From NCBI RefSeq assembly GCF_000612845.1, contig NZ_CCAT010000085.1, positions 62,001-126,000 on the forward strand: DNA of 64,000 bases. Reading direction: 5' to 3'. The stretch comes from Clostridium ihumii AP5. GTDB taxonomy: Bacteria > Bacillota > Clostridia > Clostridiales > Clostridiaceae. Below are positions 10,909 to 22,800 of this stretch, in pieces. Each line of letters opens with the position of its first letter. Position 1 is the stretch's first letter. The notes under the pieces were generated by a model that was given only the letters and a program-made list of their open reading frames with translations, ran no database searches and had not been told where the DNA came from. The position numbers and the translations under genes are program-made.

Positions 10909-10947
10909 TAAAAAGAGAGAACCTTTTAGTAAATTCTCTCTTTTTAT
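10909..10947 (-). terminator. Terminator after the second dCache chemoreceptor
   Basis: AAAAAGAGAGAA and TTCTCTCTTTTT form a strong stem around a 12-base loop, ending in T on the minus strand. The stop codon of the receptor gene is at 10970. Confidence 0.85.
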
Positions 10948-10969
10948 ATAATAATATTTTCTATATATG

Positions 10970-13000
10970 CTATTGTATTTTAAATTTATTTATTTCATCC
11001 TTCATACTTTTTGTCATTTCTGTCAATTTTAAAGCTGAGCTTGCTACTTCTTCTGATGAAGCATTCATTTCTTCTGATATAGCTGCTATTTCTTCTGATG
11101 ATGCTGATACTTCTTCTGACACTGACATAACATTTTGTACTTTATTACTTATTTCATCTTTCTTTTGAATTATAATGTTTCCCATAGCTTCACTATTTTG
11201 AATTTTAGGATTCATATCATCAACTGCGTATTTTATTTTTTCAAATGTCTCAATAGCATTATTAATTATATCGCCTTGAGAATCTATTTCATTTTTTACA
11301 TTAGCAGTTGTGTCAACCATAATATGTGTTTCATCAAATACAGTGTTAAGCAATTCTGTAATATCATTAGCTGATAATTTACTTTGTTCTGCAAGTTTTC
11401 TTATTTCATCTGCAACAACAGCAAAACCTCTGCCTTCTTCACCTACACGCGCAGCTTCAATTGCAGCATTTAATGCTAGTAAGTTAGTTTGCTCTGATAT
11501 ACTATTCATAACCGTTATAATTTCATTTATCTTATTCATGTTACCTTCAACTGAATTAACTTTATTTACTAGGTTTTCAAATGCTTCATTTACATTTTTT
11601 ACAGATATAACAACTCTATTCATATCTGTATTATTTTTTTCTGATAAATCATAAATATTTCTATTTTCTTTTCCTATTTCTCTAATAGATCTCATAACTT
11701 CTTCTATACTTGTATTAAAATCATCAAACATTGTTACCATGCTATTCATGTCTTCAGATTGACTTTCTGTTCCTTTTGCAACATCTTGTATAGAGATTGC
11801 TACTGAATCTGTTGAGCTTGACATTTCTTCTGATACACTAGCTAAATTTTCACTGTATGAATCTATCATATCTGCATTTTCTTTTACCGTACTTATTGCT
11901 AAATTAATGGATTGTTGCATATTTTTCATAGCCTTAGCCATTAATCCAATTTCATCTTTTCTATTAACTAAATTGTTTTTTACTTCTACAGTCATATCTC
12001 CATTAGCAAGTGTATCTAATGTATTTGTTGCTTCTTTTAACATTTTACCTATTGGTCTTATTTGATAAAATATAATTAAACTGCCTAGTACTAAACATGT
12101 TAAAGCTACTATGGATATATACAATTGCATATTTTTTAAGTCTTTTAAAATTTCACCTTTCTCCATTTGAATACCTACAGTCCAATCTGTATCTTTAATA
12201 TTTTCAAAACTTAAAAATATAGCTCCTGTTCCTTTTCCATATTCCTCAATACCATTTTCTTCAGATAACATTCTATTTAATGGATCTTTAAGATCTTTAA
12301 ATTTTGGATTTTTTTCACATTCTTCTTTTAAATTAAGTTTGCCGACCAATTCAATATCTTTATCTGCTACAACCTGTCCTGTACTATTAACTACAAAAGC
12401 TTCTCCACCTTTACCTAAATTTATATTTTTTACTATGTCGCTAAATACTGATGCATCACTTATTGCCATTAATACACTATCCACATTCCCTTTTTCATCT
12501 TTTATTGGTGTAGCATACCCAATTATTACTGCACCATTATCTTTTTCATTAATACTTGGCATAGGTGTACTAATTGTTGTTTTTCCTTTTAATGCCTCTT
12601 TAAAATACTCTCTTTCAGATACATTTAATTTACTATCATTGAAAACACCATTTCCATTTTTGTCTGCTATTCCTATTCTAAAAAAATTATTAGGCTCTAA
12701 ATAATTTTCTAAAATTTTTATCTTTTGTTCTATTGAAACTCTACTATTTTTTATATCATTTTCTAATGCAATATTTTCTACTACTCTTTTATCACTTTTT
12801 ATAATTTGCTCTATGTATGATGAACACATCTCTGTTGTTTCTGGCAATGATATATTTAATAGATTATGTAATGCTTTAGATGATATAATTCCAGATATTA
12901 GACTTAATGAGCTACATATTACAAATGTAACTACAATAAAACTTATTAATAGTTTTGATGCTATACTTCTTTCATTATTTTTAATATTTGCTTTTCTCAT
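10970..13000 (-). CDS. Methyl-accepting chemotaxis protein (dCache-type sensor), paralogue
   Basis: This 676-residue receptor matches its downstream neighbour in length and architecture: N-terminal helix, dCache sensor ([24 protein letters not shown]), second helix near 285-305, HAMP and signalling coiled coil with [23 protein letters not shown]. From HAMP onward the two proteins differ at only scattered residues, while the sensors share about half or less by eye. The start at 13000 was chosen because a run of G (GGGGGGG) lies just upstream of this ATG; the open frame extends seven codons further. The ligand is unknown and likely differs from that of the paralogue. Confidence 0.9.
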   Translation of the reverse strand: MRKANIKNNERSIASKLLISFIVVTFVICSSLSLISGIISSKALHNLLNISLPETTEMCSSYIEQIIKSDKRVVENIALENDIKNSRVSIEQKIKILENYLEPNNFFRIGIADKNGNGVFNDSKLNVSEREYFKEALKGKTTISTPMPSINEKDNGAVIIGYATPIKDEKGNVDSVLMAISDASVFSDIVKNINLGKGGEAFVVNSTGQVVADKDIELVGKLNLKEECEKNPKFKDLKDPLNRMLSEENGIEEYGKGTGAIFLSFENIKDTDWTVGIQMEKGEILKDLKNMQLYISIVALTCLVLGSLIIFYQIRPIGKMLKEATNTLDTLANGDMTVEVKNNLVNRKDEIGLMAKAMKNMQQSINLAISTVKENADMIDSYSENLASVSEEMSSSTDSVAISIQDVAKGTESQSEDMNSMVTMFDDFNTSIEEVMRSIREIGKENRNIYDLSEKNNTDMNRVVISVKNVNEAFENLVNKVNSVEGNMNKINEIITVMNSISEQTNLLALNAAIEAARVGEEGRGFAVVADEIRKLAEQSKLSANDITELLNTVFDETHIMVDTTANVKNEIDSQGDIINNAIETFEKIKYAVDDMNPKIQNSEAMGNIIIQKKDEISNKVQNVMSVSEEVSASSEEIAAISEEMNASSEEVASSALKLTEMTKSMKDEINKFKIQ

Positions 13001-13182
13001 AAAAACCCCCCCAATATACACATAATAACACTTTAAATTAAATGTAAATGTATACTTATATATACTTTTTTCGTTTGTTTTCCCATTTTCTTAACAAAAA
13101 ATTTACATATATACAACATTATTATATATATTATACAAAGAATATGTAAACAGCATTATTATGAAAACTTATAAATTTACAC

Positions 13183-13208
13183 AAAAAAGAACACCCCTAA
13201 GGGTGTCA
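13183..13208 (-). terminator. Terminator for the pfkA-pyk operon
   Basis: The GC-containing hairpin ACACCC-TTAG-GGGTGT on the minus strand is followed by TTCTTTTTTG. It lies about 160 bases after the pyk stop, with no gene in between. Confidence 0.75.
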
Positions 13209-13368
13209 ATAATAAATAAATCAGTTGCCAAACATATTCCTCTTAATTTTATCCATCTTTTTACACTATTATTCATGTATAAAAATTTTATGGATAACCT
13301 ATAAAGTATTATTATACTAAAAAAAATTTAGTTTGAAAACCTATTATTTTAATTTTTATTTATTTTTT

Positions 13369-15192
13369 TTATTTACTTACATTTGCTTTTCCGCTATAAA
13401 CTATTCCAACACCCTTTTTAGAGTGAATAGTTATAAATGAACCTGTTTTTATTATTGATTTTGCATCTGCTGAATTGTATATTATAGGAATATCTTTAGA
13501 TGTACATTCTATTATTACACTTGAACTCATTTCATCTTCTTCTACTATTATAGCTTCAGCTTTATCTATTAAATCAATATATTCTCGTCCTAATCTATTT
13601 ACAACTAAAATGCTTCCTGATGGCATATTATCTTGTGCATCTTTAGCATTTTCTGCATAGAAAGCTGTTCCATATGATGTTTTTTCAATTGTTCCAATTC
13701 CTTGTAATAATATATCTCCAATAATATGAACTTTCATCATATTAGTACTTCCCACAAAGTTTGCTGGAACTCCAGCTACCATTACAACAAGATCTCCTCT
13801 TTTTACATATCCTGCATCTAATGAAACTTTTGCACATTTATCCATAAGTTCATCTGTATTATCTACTTTTTCTGTTGTTATTGAATATACACCCCAATTT
13901 AAAGCCAAACTTCTTGCAACTTTCTCACTTGGAGTTACTGCTATAATTGGACATTGTGGTCTATATTTAGAAACTTGCTTAGTTGTATGGCCACTTTGTG
14001 TTGCTGTTATTATTGCTGCTGCATTTAATTCTATTGCTGTTGTACATGTTGCTAAACTTATTGCATTTGAAACATTTGGAATATGACTTTTTCTACTATG
14101 GTATAATTTTGAGTCATAATTTATGTGTTTTTCTGCTGTTTTAGCTATATTAGCCATTGTCTTTACAACTTCTATTGGATACTTTCCATTAGCAGTTTCA
14201 CCACTTAACATTATTGCATCAGTTCCATCAAATATAGCATTTGCAACATCTGATGCTTCTGCTCTAGTCGGTCTTGGATTTCTTATCATAGAATCTAACA
14301 TTTGAGTAGCTGTAATTACTGGTTTTCCAGCTATATTACATTTTTCTATAATCATTTTTTGAACTACTGGCACTTCTTCTGCTGGAATCTCAACACCTAG
14401 ATCTCCTCTTGCTACCATTATTCCATCTGAGAATTTTATTATTTCATCTATATTATTAACACCCTGTCTATTTTCAATTTTAGAGAATATTTGTATAGAT
14501 TCTCCTCCATTTTTAGCCAAAACTTTTCTTATATCTAATACATCAGATGCTTTTCTTATGAAAGATGCAGCTACAATATCAACTTCATTGGCAGCACCAA
14601 ATTTTAAATCTGAAACATCTTTTTCTGTAAGAGCAGGTAAATTTATTGCTACATTAGGTACATTTATACCTTTATTATTTCCTATAACACCTGAATTTTT
14701 AACAATGGTTTTTATAACTTTATCTTCTAATTCTACAACTTCTAAAGCTACTAATCCATCATTTATTAAAATTATATCTTTAGGCTCAATATCTTCATTT
14801 AAATTACTATATGTTACTGAACATTTAGTTTCATCCCCTAAAATCTCTTCTCCACAATATATAGAGAATTCTGTTCCCTGTACAAGTTCTACTGTATCAT
14901 TTTCGAATTTATGAGTTCTAATTTCAGGGCCTTTAGTATCTAATACTATAGCTATGTGTTTTTTTAATTCTTTTCTAGCTTCCTTTATCATGTCAATTCT
15001 ATTTTTATGTTCTTCATGACTTCCATGTGAAAAATTAAGTCTAGCTGCATTCATTCCATTTTTCATAAGTTCTTTTATTATTTCTTTGTCATCTGTAGTT
15101 GGTCCTATTGTACACACTATTTTTGTCTTTTTCATACGTTTCATCCTCTCTACAACTTGTTCTTCTTCTGTATAGCCCTCTATATTTTTCAT
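13369..15192 (-). CDS. pyk: Pyruvate kinase with C-terminal PEP-utilising-like domain
   Basis: Pyruvate kinase transfers phosphate from PEP to ADP in the last step of glycolysis. The 607-residue protein shows TKIVCTIGP, the substrate loop RLNFSHGSHEEH, the signature IFSKIENRQG and MVARGDLGVEIP. After residue about 495 comes the extra domain found in long Bacillus-type enzymes (SGSILVVNRLGREYIDLI). Two starts are plausible: 15192 (preceded by GGGGTGA) and 15135 (preceded by GAGAGG), the second matching the usual N terminus MKKTKIV. It lies 41 bases after pfkA and forms a glycolytic operon with it. Confidence 0.95.
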   Translation of the reverse strand: MKNIEGYTEEEQVVERMKRMKKTKIVCTIGPTTDDKEIIKELMKNGMNAARLNFSHGSHEEHKNRIDMIKEARKELKKHIAIVLDTKGPEIRTHKFENDTVELVQGTEFSIYCGEEILGDETKCSVTYSNLNEDIEPKDIILINDGLVALEVVELEDKVIKTIVKNSGVIGNNKGINVPNVAINLPALTEKDVSDLKFGAANEVDIVAASFIRKASDVLDIRKVLAKNGGESIQIFSKIENRQGVNNIDEIIKFSDGIMVARGDLGVEIPAEEVPVVQKMIIEKCNIAGKPVITATQMLDSMIRNPRPTRAEASDVANAIFDGTDAIMLSGETANGKYPIEVVKTMANIAKTAEKHINYDSKLYHSRKSHIPNVSNAISLATCTTAIELNAAAIITATQSGHTTKQVSKYRPQCPIIAVTPSEKVARSLALNWGVYSITTEKVDNTDELMDKCAKVSLDAGYVKRGDLVVMVAGVPANFVGSTNMMKVHIIGDILLQGIGTIEKTSYGTAFYAENAKDAQDNMPSGSILVVNRLGREYIDLIDKAEAIIVEEDEMSSSVIIECTSKDIPIIYNSADAKSIIKTGSFITIHSKKGVGIVYSGKANVSK

Positions 15193-15233
15193 TTTTTCAC
15201 CCCAGTTATTATTTATTTTAATAAAATATATTT

Positions 15234-16205
15234 TTAATAGGATAAAGCTCTAGATATATAATATAACTTTTGGTCAAAATCCTTTTCCATTGCTAATGCA
15301 TCTTTTATATCTATATCCATAACTTCTCCATTTTTCATTCCAACTGCCCTTGCTGTTTTCCCATCAATTAGTAATTCAATTGCTCTTGCACCTAATTTAG
15401 ATGCTAAAATTCTATCAAATGCACTAGGATTTCCACCTCTTTGTATATATCCAAGTACCGTTGCTCTACATTCAATTCCTGTCACATCTTCTAACTGTTT
15501 TGCTAGTGTTTCTGCTCCACCTATATTTTTAGCCACACCTTCAGCTAATATTATTAAATTGTGGACTTTACCTTTAGTTTTCCCTTCAAATATTGATGCA
15601 CATATTTCATCAAAACTAAATTCTACTTCTGGTATAATTACATTTTCAGCTCCACCTGCTATGCCTGCAAATAATGCCAAATCTCCACATTCTCTGCCCA
15701 TAACTTCTACTATACTAATTCTTTGATGAGATGTTGATGTATCTCTTATTTTATTTATACAATCTAATATAGTATTAAGTGCTGTATCGAATCCTATTGT
15801 ATAATCTGTATAAGCTAAATCATTGTCTATAGTTCCTGGAATCCCTATAACTTGAACACCTAGTTCACTTAAAAGTTCCGCTCCTTTAAATGAACCATCC
15901 CCACCTATAACAACAAGCGCATCCATCTTAAAAACATCCATAACCTTTTTAGCTCTTTCTCTGCCTTCAAGGGTTTTAAATTCTTCACTTCTTGCGGTTT
16001 TAAGTATTGTTCCACCTCTATGAATTATATCTGCTACTGAATTTCTATCTAATTCAATAATATTCCCTTCTACAAGTCCGTTATATCCATTTTGAACACC
16101 TAATATTCTTAAATTATTATCTGTTCCCATTCTTACAACTGCTCGTATAGCAGCATTCATTGCGGGTGAATCGCCGCCACTTGTTAAAACGCCTATTGTT
16201 TTCAT
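15234..16205 (-). CDS. pfkA: ATP-dependent 6-phosphofructokinase
   Basis: This 323-residue enzyme phosphorylates fructose 6-phosphate, the committed step of glycolysis. It has the ATP-binding motif LTSGGDSPAMNA, the catalytic segment GTIDNDLAYTDYTIGFDTA with its active-site Asp, and the sugar-phosphate motif IVEVMGRECGDLA. The length matches bacterial PfkA. The start at 16205 follows AGGAGG eight bases upstream, so the seven extra codons of open frame before it are not used. It is the first gene of the pfkA-pyk operon. Confidence 0.97.
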   Translation of the reverse strand: MKTIGVLTSGGDSPAMNAAIRAVVRMGTDNNLRILGVQNGYNGLVEGNIIELDRNSVADIIHRGGTILKTARSEEFKTLEGRERAKKVMDVFKMDALVVIGGDGSFKGAELLSELGVQVIGIPGTIDNDLAYTDYTIGFDTALNTILDCINKIRDTSTSHQRISIVEVMGRECGDLALFAGIAGGAENVIIPEVEFSFDEICASIFEGKTKGKVHNLIILAEGVAKNIGGAETLAKQLEDVTGIECRATVLGYIQRGGNPSAFDRILASKLGARAIELLIDGKTARAVGMKNGEVMDIDIKDALAMEKDFDQKLYYISRALSY

Positions 16206-16618
16206 AAAAAACCTCCTATACTTCACCTACACTATAAGATTTCAATGTGAACCTTAAATTTGTAAAATTACTTTATATTATAAATAGTAAGCAAATTTTG
16301 TATTTTTATCAATGAGTTTCATCTATTTTTAACATAAAAGTTTACTTTTTATTAATTATAGTTTCCAATACTAATAATATAAATACTTTTTTATAGTGTT
16401 TCATCTTTAATTTTAAAAGAATAAACTTTGTTTTACACTACATTTTAAGTTTTACATTTATATTTTTAAATAATTCACTATATAAATTATCACAAGACTA
16501 TAAAAAAATGATACTTTTATTTTATTCCTTATTTTTAATTTAATATAATTTATCAATTGACAGTTTATAGTGAATATAAAAATTGTATTTCCAATTTTAA
16601 AGAATAATTTTTTATCAA
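16206..16618. other. Gene-free region upstream of pfkA
   Basis: The stretch is very AT-rich and should hold the pfkA promoter near 16206-16300. An open frame at 16458-16676 runs into the dispersed repeat, has no ribosome binding site and only low-complexity composition, so it is not called. No structured RNA was recognised. Confidence 0.5.
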
Positions 16619-16824
16619 ATTTGCAGAGCAAATTAGTTGAAAACAATATAAAAACGTAGTTTTTAAGCATTTCCATTTTTAGATATTAGGAACGAAGTGA
16701 GTAATATCAACTATAACTTTTCACTCTTAATTCTTACTTGGTTCCAAATATAAAAATAAACTGTAAGCTTAATAATATCATTTGAGAAAGACATTACTTT
16801 AAATTTGAACTTGGAACCCTATAT
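16619..16824 (+). repeat. Dispersed hairpin-rich repeat, copy A
   Basis: This copy begins with a small palindrome (ATTTGCAGAGCAAAT), contains AAAACGTAGTTTT and ATATTAGGAACGAAG, and ends in GGAACCCTATA. It is closely similar to the reverse complement of 24307-24522 and more distantly to 17465-17686. The terminal CTATA overlaps the stop codon of the gene at 16819. There is no coding capacity and no transposase, so it resembles a MITE or a REP-like element. Confidence 0.75.
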
Positions 16825-17337
16825 CACTGAAACAACTTCAGGAGCATAAACCTTTTTCAAGTTCTTAGCCATTTTACTACTGTAAACTTTCTTATTATTT
16901 ATATCTACAAGAATTAAATTAACTTGACTACTTCCATAAAAAGATAATTTATATAACTTACTATACTTTAATCTTTTTATAGCCTTTATTTCATCTTCTC
17001 TAGGACTTTCATTGCATATCATCACTAATGTTATATCACTACTCTTATGTTCACTATGAGGTTTTACTAAAACCTCTGTAAGCTTCTTTCCATATTCCCA
17101 AAAATCCATTAAAATATCTTTGTTTATATTGTCAAACTTCTTTATTAAACAATGCTCATTAATCTCATATCTATCTATAACATCATTTTTAGTTATAAAA
17201 GTTCTTCCTGCTATATTTTTATAACTTGCATACAAATTTATTTTCTTATTTTCTATAACTTCATCCTTATAAATCTTGAAATTCCTTTCATATTTTTTAC
17301 TTAATTTTTCAATATATTCATCACTATTATTCATCAT
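16819..17337 (-). CDS. Conserved-looking protein of unknown function
   Basis: I do not recognise this 172-residue protein. The start at 17337 is supported by GGAGGGG immediately upstream (a second ATG follows directly); the open frame reaches 17409 but that part is just hydrophobic filler. The protein is charged and soluble in appearance, with alternating beta-like segments (KSSDITLVMICNESPRED, VNLILVDINNKKVYSS) and no membrane helix or signal peptide. It sits between two same-orientation copies of the dispersed repeat, and the stop codon lies inside the end of copy A. Confidence 0.65.
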   Translation of the reverse strand: MMNNSDEYIEKLSKKYERNFKIYKDEVIENKKINLYASYKNIAGRTFITKNDVIDRYEINEHCLIKKFDNINKDILMDFWEYGKKLTEVLVKPHSEHKSSDITLVMICNESPREDEIKAIKRLKYSKLYKLSFYGSSQVNLILVDINNKKVYSSKMAKNLKKVYAPEVVSVI

Positions 17338-17464
17338 TTTCCCCTCCCATAAATTACTCTTATTCCAATTGAGCAAAAGCAATTTAAAATATAGTAAAAA
17401 AATTAACAATTAACAATGAAGGATAAAACTGAAAGCTCAGTTTTTTTAAGGAATTTTTAAAATA

Positions 17465-17686
17465 ATTTGTAGAACAAATTAATTAAAGATTATATAAAAA
17501 CTTAGTTTTTATGAACTTTTATTCATAAATATTAAGAACGAAGTTAATAATATATACCATAATTGTTAATTGTTAACTGTTAATCAGTAATTGGTTCTAG
17601 ATACAATAATTTGAATTAACTGTAATATTAGTAGTATCATTTGAAAAAGCTATTATTTAAAATTTGAGATTTGAACCCTATATTAA
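17465..17686 (+). repeat. Dispersed hairpin-rich repeat, copy B
   Basis: This more diverged copy keeps the same order of landmarks as copy A: ATTTGTAGAACAAAT, AAAACTTAGTTTT, ATATTAAGAACGAAG, GTATCATTTGAAAAAGC and the end GAACCCTATA. It shares the orientation of copy A, and the two bracket the gene at 16819-17337. Confidence 0.65.
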
Positions 17687-17722
17687 TAAAAGAGAACTTA
17701 AATCAAAAGTTCTCTTTATATA
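17687..17722 (-). terminator. Terminator after the CstA-type gene
   Basis: AAAGAGAACTT and AAGTTCTCTTT surround a short loop, with T-rich sequence on the minus-strand exit. It lies about 20 bases after the stop at 17740. Confidence 0.8.
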
Positions 17723-17739
17723 TACTTTTATATTTGATT

Positions 17740-19374
17740 TTACGCTTGTTTTGTTGTTGATTTATTCTTATTTTTTATTAGTTGATTATATGCTTCTATT
17801 AGTAAAAGTATTGCTACTACTAATAATAATAGCCCCAATATTCCTAATACTATAGTTCCACCAGCAAATAAGTTTTTATAGATAAGTATAACTAAAGCTG
17901 TAATTGTTACAATAAACATAAATACCATAGGAACTATTGCCATTACATAACTTCTTCCCATTTTTAATAACCATGCACTTAATGCTAAAAGTGCTAGAGC
18001 AGCTAATAGTTGATTGGCAGAACCAAATATTGGCCAAATTTTTTCATAACCACAAACTGTTAAAAGTCCTGCTGCTACAACTGTAATTATTGTTGCAAAC
18101 CACTTATTAGTACATGTTTTCTTCAATTCACCTTTTGTTTCTTCAAAAGTTTCTTGGAATATATACCTACCAATTCTTGTTGCTGAGTCTAAACTTGTTA
18201 ATGCAAAAGCTGAAAATGTTAAAAGTACAAATACTCTACCTACATCAACAGGTACTCCAAATCCATTCATAAAACTTGCTAATCCATTTGCAAATACTGT
18301 TGCCGGTGCACCTTCTGTTTTTGCAAATGCTCCAACTGCTATAAGAGCAACTACTGCTACAATACCTTCTATTAGCATTGCACCATATCCTATAAGTCTT
18401 GCATCGCCTTCTTTATCTATCTGTTTAGAAGAAGTTCCTGATCCAATTAATGAATGGAAACCTGAAACTGCTCCACATGCAACTGTTACAAACAAGAATG
18501 GAAATAATGTCTCTCCTCTAACATTTGTAAATCCTGTAAATGATGCTATTTCTAAACTTGGATGACTTACAAATATACCTATAATTCCACCAATTAGCAT
18601 TGCATATAGTAAGAATGAACATAAATAATCTCTAGGTTGTAATAATATCCACACTGGCATTATTGATGCTGCTGCTATATATATTATTAATATTATCATC
18701 CAAGCACCTTTCCCTAGTTTTATAACTGGGAACATGTACCCAATCCATACACATAAGAATAAAAGTATTACTCCAACAACAGTGGATACCCCTACACCTT
18801 TGCCTTTTTTATTTACAAAATATCCAAAACCTATTGCAAGCACTATAAAAAGCATTGATGCAGTTCCAGCTTGAGCACCTGCTAAATTTTCAGGTTTTGC
18901 AGCATCATAAGCAAATGATCCTGCACAAATATCTGTAAATGCCGCAACAACTAATATTAATGTTGCCCATGCAAATATATTAAATAGTAATTTTCCTTTT
19001 TTACCCAACGTATCTTTTATAATCTCTCCAATACTTTTACCCTCATGCCTTATTGATGCAAATAATGCACCATAATCATGAACTCCTCCAACAAATATAC
19101 TACCTACTAATATCCACAAGTATACTGGTAACCAACCAAAAACCGCTGCTACTATTGGTCCTGTTATTGGCCCTGCTCCAGCTATTGATGAAAAGTGATG
19201 ACCCAATAATATTCTCGCATCTGCTGGTACATAATCAACATTGTCAAATTTAGTATGTGCTGGCGTTTGTCTCTTTAGATCAATGCCCCATTTTTTTCCT
19301 AACCATGCTCCATAAGTTACATAAGCAATAATGAATATAACTACTGCTCCTAACAATAAAACTACTGCATTCAT
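17740..19374 (-). CDS. cstA: CstA-family carbon starvation / pyruvate-type transporter
   Basis: This 544-residue integral membrane protein has about 16 hydrophobic segments. It carries CstA-family signatures such as GHHFSSIAGAGPITGP near residue 58 and the mid-protein SGFHSLIGSGTSSKQI. CstA proteins act as peptide or pyruvate permeases; the shorter length here suits a pyruvate-type member, but the substrate is inferred only. The ATG at 19374 follows GGGGGAGAG. It is monocistronic and lies near glycolytic genes, which agrees with a role in pyruvate handling. Confidence 0.88.
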   Translation of the reverse strand: MNAVVLLLGAVVIFIIAYVTYGAWLGKKWGIDLKRQTPAHTKFDNVDYVPADARILLGHHFSSIAGAGPITGPIVAAVFGWLPVYLWILVGSIFVGGVHDYGALFASIRHEGKSIGEIIKDTLGKKGKLLFNIFAWATLILVVAAFTDICAGSFAYDAAKPENLAGAQAGTASMLFIVLAIGFGYFVNKKGKGVGVSTVVGVILLFLCVWIGYMFPVIKLGKGAWMIILIIYIAAASIMPVWILLQPRDYLCSFLLYAMLIGGIIGIFVSHPSLEIASFTGFTNVRGETLFPFLFVTVACGAVSGFHSLIGSGTSSKQIDKEGDARLIGYGAMLIEGIVAVVALIAVGAFAKTEGAPATVFANGLASFMNGFGVPVDVGRVFVLLTFSAFALTSLDSATRIGRYIFQETFEETKGELKKTCTNKWFATIITVVAAGLLTVCGYEKIWPIFGSANQLLAALALLALSAWLLKMGRSYVMAIVPMVFMFIVTITALVILIYKNLFAGGTIVLGILGLLLLVVAILLLIEAYNQLIKNKNKSTTKQA

Positions 19375-19813
19375 AAAAATACTCTCCCCCTTTTTAATAT
19401 TGATTCCATGAAATATATAATTTCTTAGAATAATATATTTTACAAAGATATATATTAATTTAAATTAGGAGTTTATTTTAAAATTTAAATAATTTAGTGT
19501 AAAATTTTAGAAATATTTTTAAGTGCATTCATAATATGTGATTTTAAATGTCTTGTAAACTTTTACTTGAATAAAATATTTTTAATAAATACATTAACAT
19601 AAGTGCATAAAAGTTAAGTATAAACTCTATAAATTTAAAGTTAATTATATATCTATGCTTACTAAATGTATATTGAATTAATATTATTTTATGATTATAC
19701 AAATATATTTATTTTGAATTTTTTCCTTTTTCTACCTTTGACTTAATTTTAAACCTTACAATTTTATAAATCAAGTATTTAATTATACATATTTAAATAT
19801 TTAATATGTCCTC
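19375..19813. other. Gene-free region between cstA and dnaE
   Basis: This 440-base AT-rich stretch must hold the cstA promoter. I see no conserved riboswitch, no open frame with a ribosome binding site and no clear operator palindrome in it. Confidence 0.4.
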
Positions 19814-19857
19814 AAAAATATAGAGGCGAATGAAATAATTCATTCACCTCTATATTT
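19814..19857 (-). terminator. Terminator after dnaE
   Basis: TATAGAGGCGAATGAA and TTCATTCACCTCTATA pair with a four-base loop and one mismatch. On the minus strand the hairpin is followed by TTTTTG. It sits next to the dnaE stop at 19865. Confidence 0.85.
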
Positions 19858-19864
19858 GAGTTTT

Positions 19865-22800
19865 TTATTTGCCTTCTATTATTTTTACATTATTCTCACC
19901 AAATAATTGTTTAAGTAAAATTAATGTGTCATATTCATTTTCCAACCAATAACTCTTATCTAATAAATAAGATTTCCTATCACTTGCAGTGCATAAGTAT
20001 ACAGGAGTATTCCCTCTAGCACCTATAAATTCCTGCTTTATAAGTGAAGTTGTATCTTTTAATTTATCCTTATTCTCAATTAATATATAGATTTTATCTT
20101 TTCCTATATTAATTAATGGTGTTATTTCTTCACACAAAATCTTATTTTGTTCATCTTCTCTTACTGCTACTCTTCCCTTAATTAGAACTACTTCATCTTC
20201 ATTTATCATATTTCTACATTTATCAAAGGTTTTGGGAAATACAACAACTTCTATAGAGCCATATATATCTTCTAACGTCAAAAATGCCATCATTGTATTA
20301 TTTTTTGTTATTTTTCTACTTACTGTTGATATTAACCCACCAACTACAACTTTATCTCCATCATTTACTTTCATATTACTTTCTTGTATTTCAACTTCAT
20401 CATCTAAAGCTTCTTCTTCCAAAGCCTCATCTTTAAGCAAATCAGATATTTTATGACTTGTTTGCATTTTCAATGAATTTTCGTAATCATCTAATGGATG
20501 TCCTGTAAGGTATATTCCTGTCATTTCTTTTTCCATAGCCAGTAATGCCCTTTTATTGAATTCTTTTATATTAGGGAATTCAACTTCCTCCGGCTTATCA
20601 TCTTCCAAAATATCATTAAACAAGCTTAATTGCCCTTTTACATTTCTTTTTCTTTCATTGTTTATACCTTCCAATACTCTTTCAAACACAGCTGATAGTT
20701 TTGAACGATATATTCCTAATGAATCAAAAGCACCTGCTTTTATTAGACTCTCTACTGCTCTTTTATTAACTATAGATGTATCTATTTTATTGCAAAAATC
20801 CATCAATCCTACAAACTTACCTTTTTGTTCTCTATCCTGAACTATTGATTTTATAACATTGTCTCCTACGTTTTTTATAGCAGAAAGTCCAAACCTTATA
20901 CTATTTTCATTAACAGTAAACTCAGAATAACTTTCGTTTATATCTGGTGGAAATACATCTATACCTAGTTGATTTGCAAATCTAATATAAAATGCAACCT
21001 TTTCACTTATCCCCTTAACTGAATTTAGCATAGCTGCAATAAATTCTGCTGGATAATATCTCATTAAATATGCAGTTTGATATCCAACTACAGCATATGA
21101 TGCTGCGTGACTCTTATTAAATGCATAAGAAGCAAAATCCATCATTTGGTCAAATATTCGATTAGCTGCATCTTCAGATATTCCATTTCTAATACATCCT
21201 GGTACTTCTATGTTTCCATCTTCATCTACAATTCCATAAATAAAGTTTTTTCGCTCTTCTTCCATTACTTTATGTTTTTTCTTAGACATGGCTCTTCTAA
21301 CCATATCACTTCTACCTAAAGAATACCCACCTAACTTTCTAACTATTTCCATTACCTGTTCCTGGTAAACCATAACTCCATAAGTTACGTCAAGTATATC
21401 TTCTAACTCTTTAGTTTCATATTTAACATTATCAGGATTTTTCTTACTCTCTATATATCTAGGAATTTCAGCCATTGGACCTGGTCTATAAAGACTTATT
21501 CCAGCTATGATATCCTCTAGTGAATCTGGCTTTAATTCCTTCATGAAACTTGTCATACCAGCTGACTCTAATTGAAATACTCCAACTGTTTTTCCTTCTC
21601 CAATCATTTTATATACATTATGATCGTCAAAATCTATCTTGTCTAAGTCAATATCAATTCCTTTATTTTTCTTTATAATTCTTAAGCAATCTCTCATTAC
21701 AGTTAAAGTTCTTAAACCAAGGAAATCCATTTTTAAAAGTCCAAGTTCTTCTAGTGTACCCATTGTAAATTGTGTTACTATCATATCCTCATTTTTTTGA
21801 AGTGGAACATAATTTACAAGTGGTTTTGATGCTATAACAACTCCTGCTGCATGTGTTGAACTATGCCTTGGAAGACCTTCTAAATCTCTAGCTATATCTA
21901 TAAGTTCTTTGACTCTTTCTTCATTATCATAAGCTTCCTTTAGCTCTGGATTCATCTCTAATGCTTTATCAATAGTTATATTTAAAACTGTTGGAATCAT
22001 TTTGGCTATTCTATCTACTTCTGCATATGGATAATTCATAGCTCTTCCAACATCTCTAATTCCTGCTCTAGGTGCCATAGTTCCAAAAGTTATAATTTGT
22101 GATACATTGTTTTTTCCATACTTTTCAACAACATAATCTATAACTTTTTGTCTTCCTTCATAGCAAAAATCCGAATCAATATCTGGCATACTAACTCTTT
22201 CTGGGTTTAAAAATCTTTCAAATATCAATCCATATTTAATTGGATCAATTTTAGTTATTCCTAAAGTATATGCTACTATTGCTCCTGCAGCCGAGCCCCG
22301 TCCTGGTCCTGTTGGCACTCCATTATCATTTGCATATTTTATAAAATCCCAAACAATTAAGAAATAATCTACATATCCCATTTGTTTTATTATGCCAAGC
22401 TCATATTCAAGTCTGTCAATAAGGTTTTTTGCTTCAGAATTTTCTGCTCCAATTTTTAATACAGCATCAAAATCATATTCTCTTCCTCTAAGTTCCTTAA
22501 AGGAATCATATCGTTCTATTAATCCAACATAACATTCCTTTTTTAAATACTCATATGCATCAGTACCTTCTGGCAATGGAAACTTTGGGAGCTTTGACTT
22601 ATGAAATTCATAATCAAAATTGCATTCCTCAGCTATTTTAACTGTATTTTCTAATGCCTCTGGTATATATCCAAATACTTTTTTCATTTCATCTGGAGAT
22701 TTTAAATAGAATTGATTAGAAGGATATCTCATCCTATCTTTATCTTCAACTACTTTTCCTGTCTGTATACAAAGTAGTACATCATGGGATTTAGCATCTT

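Noticed and set aside
11135..12704. Long plus-strand open frames opposite the chemoreceptor genes
   Set aside because: They are antisense shadows of well-supported genes; they have no start signals and unlikely protein composition.
16458..16676. Minus-strand open frame of 72 codons
   Set aside because: It has no ribosome binding site, low-complexity AT-rich codons and runs into the dispersed repeat.
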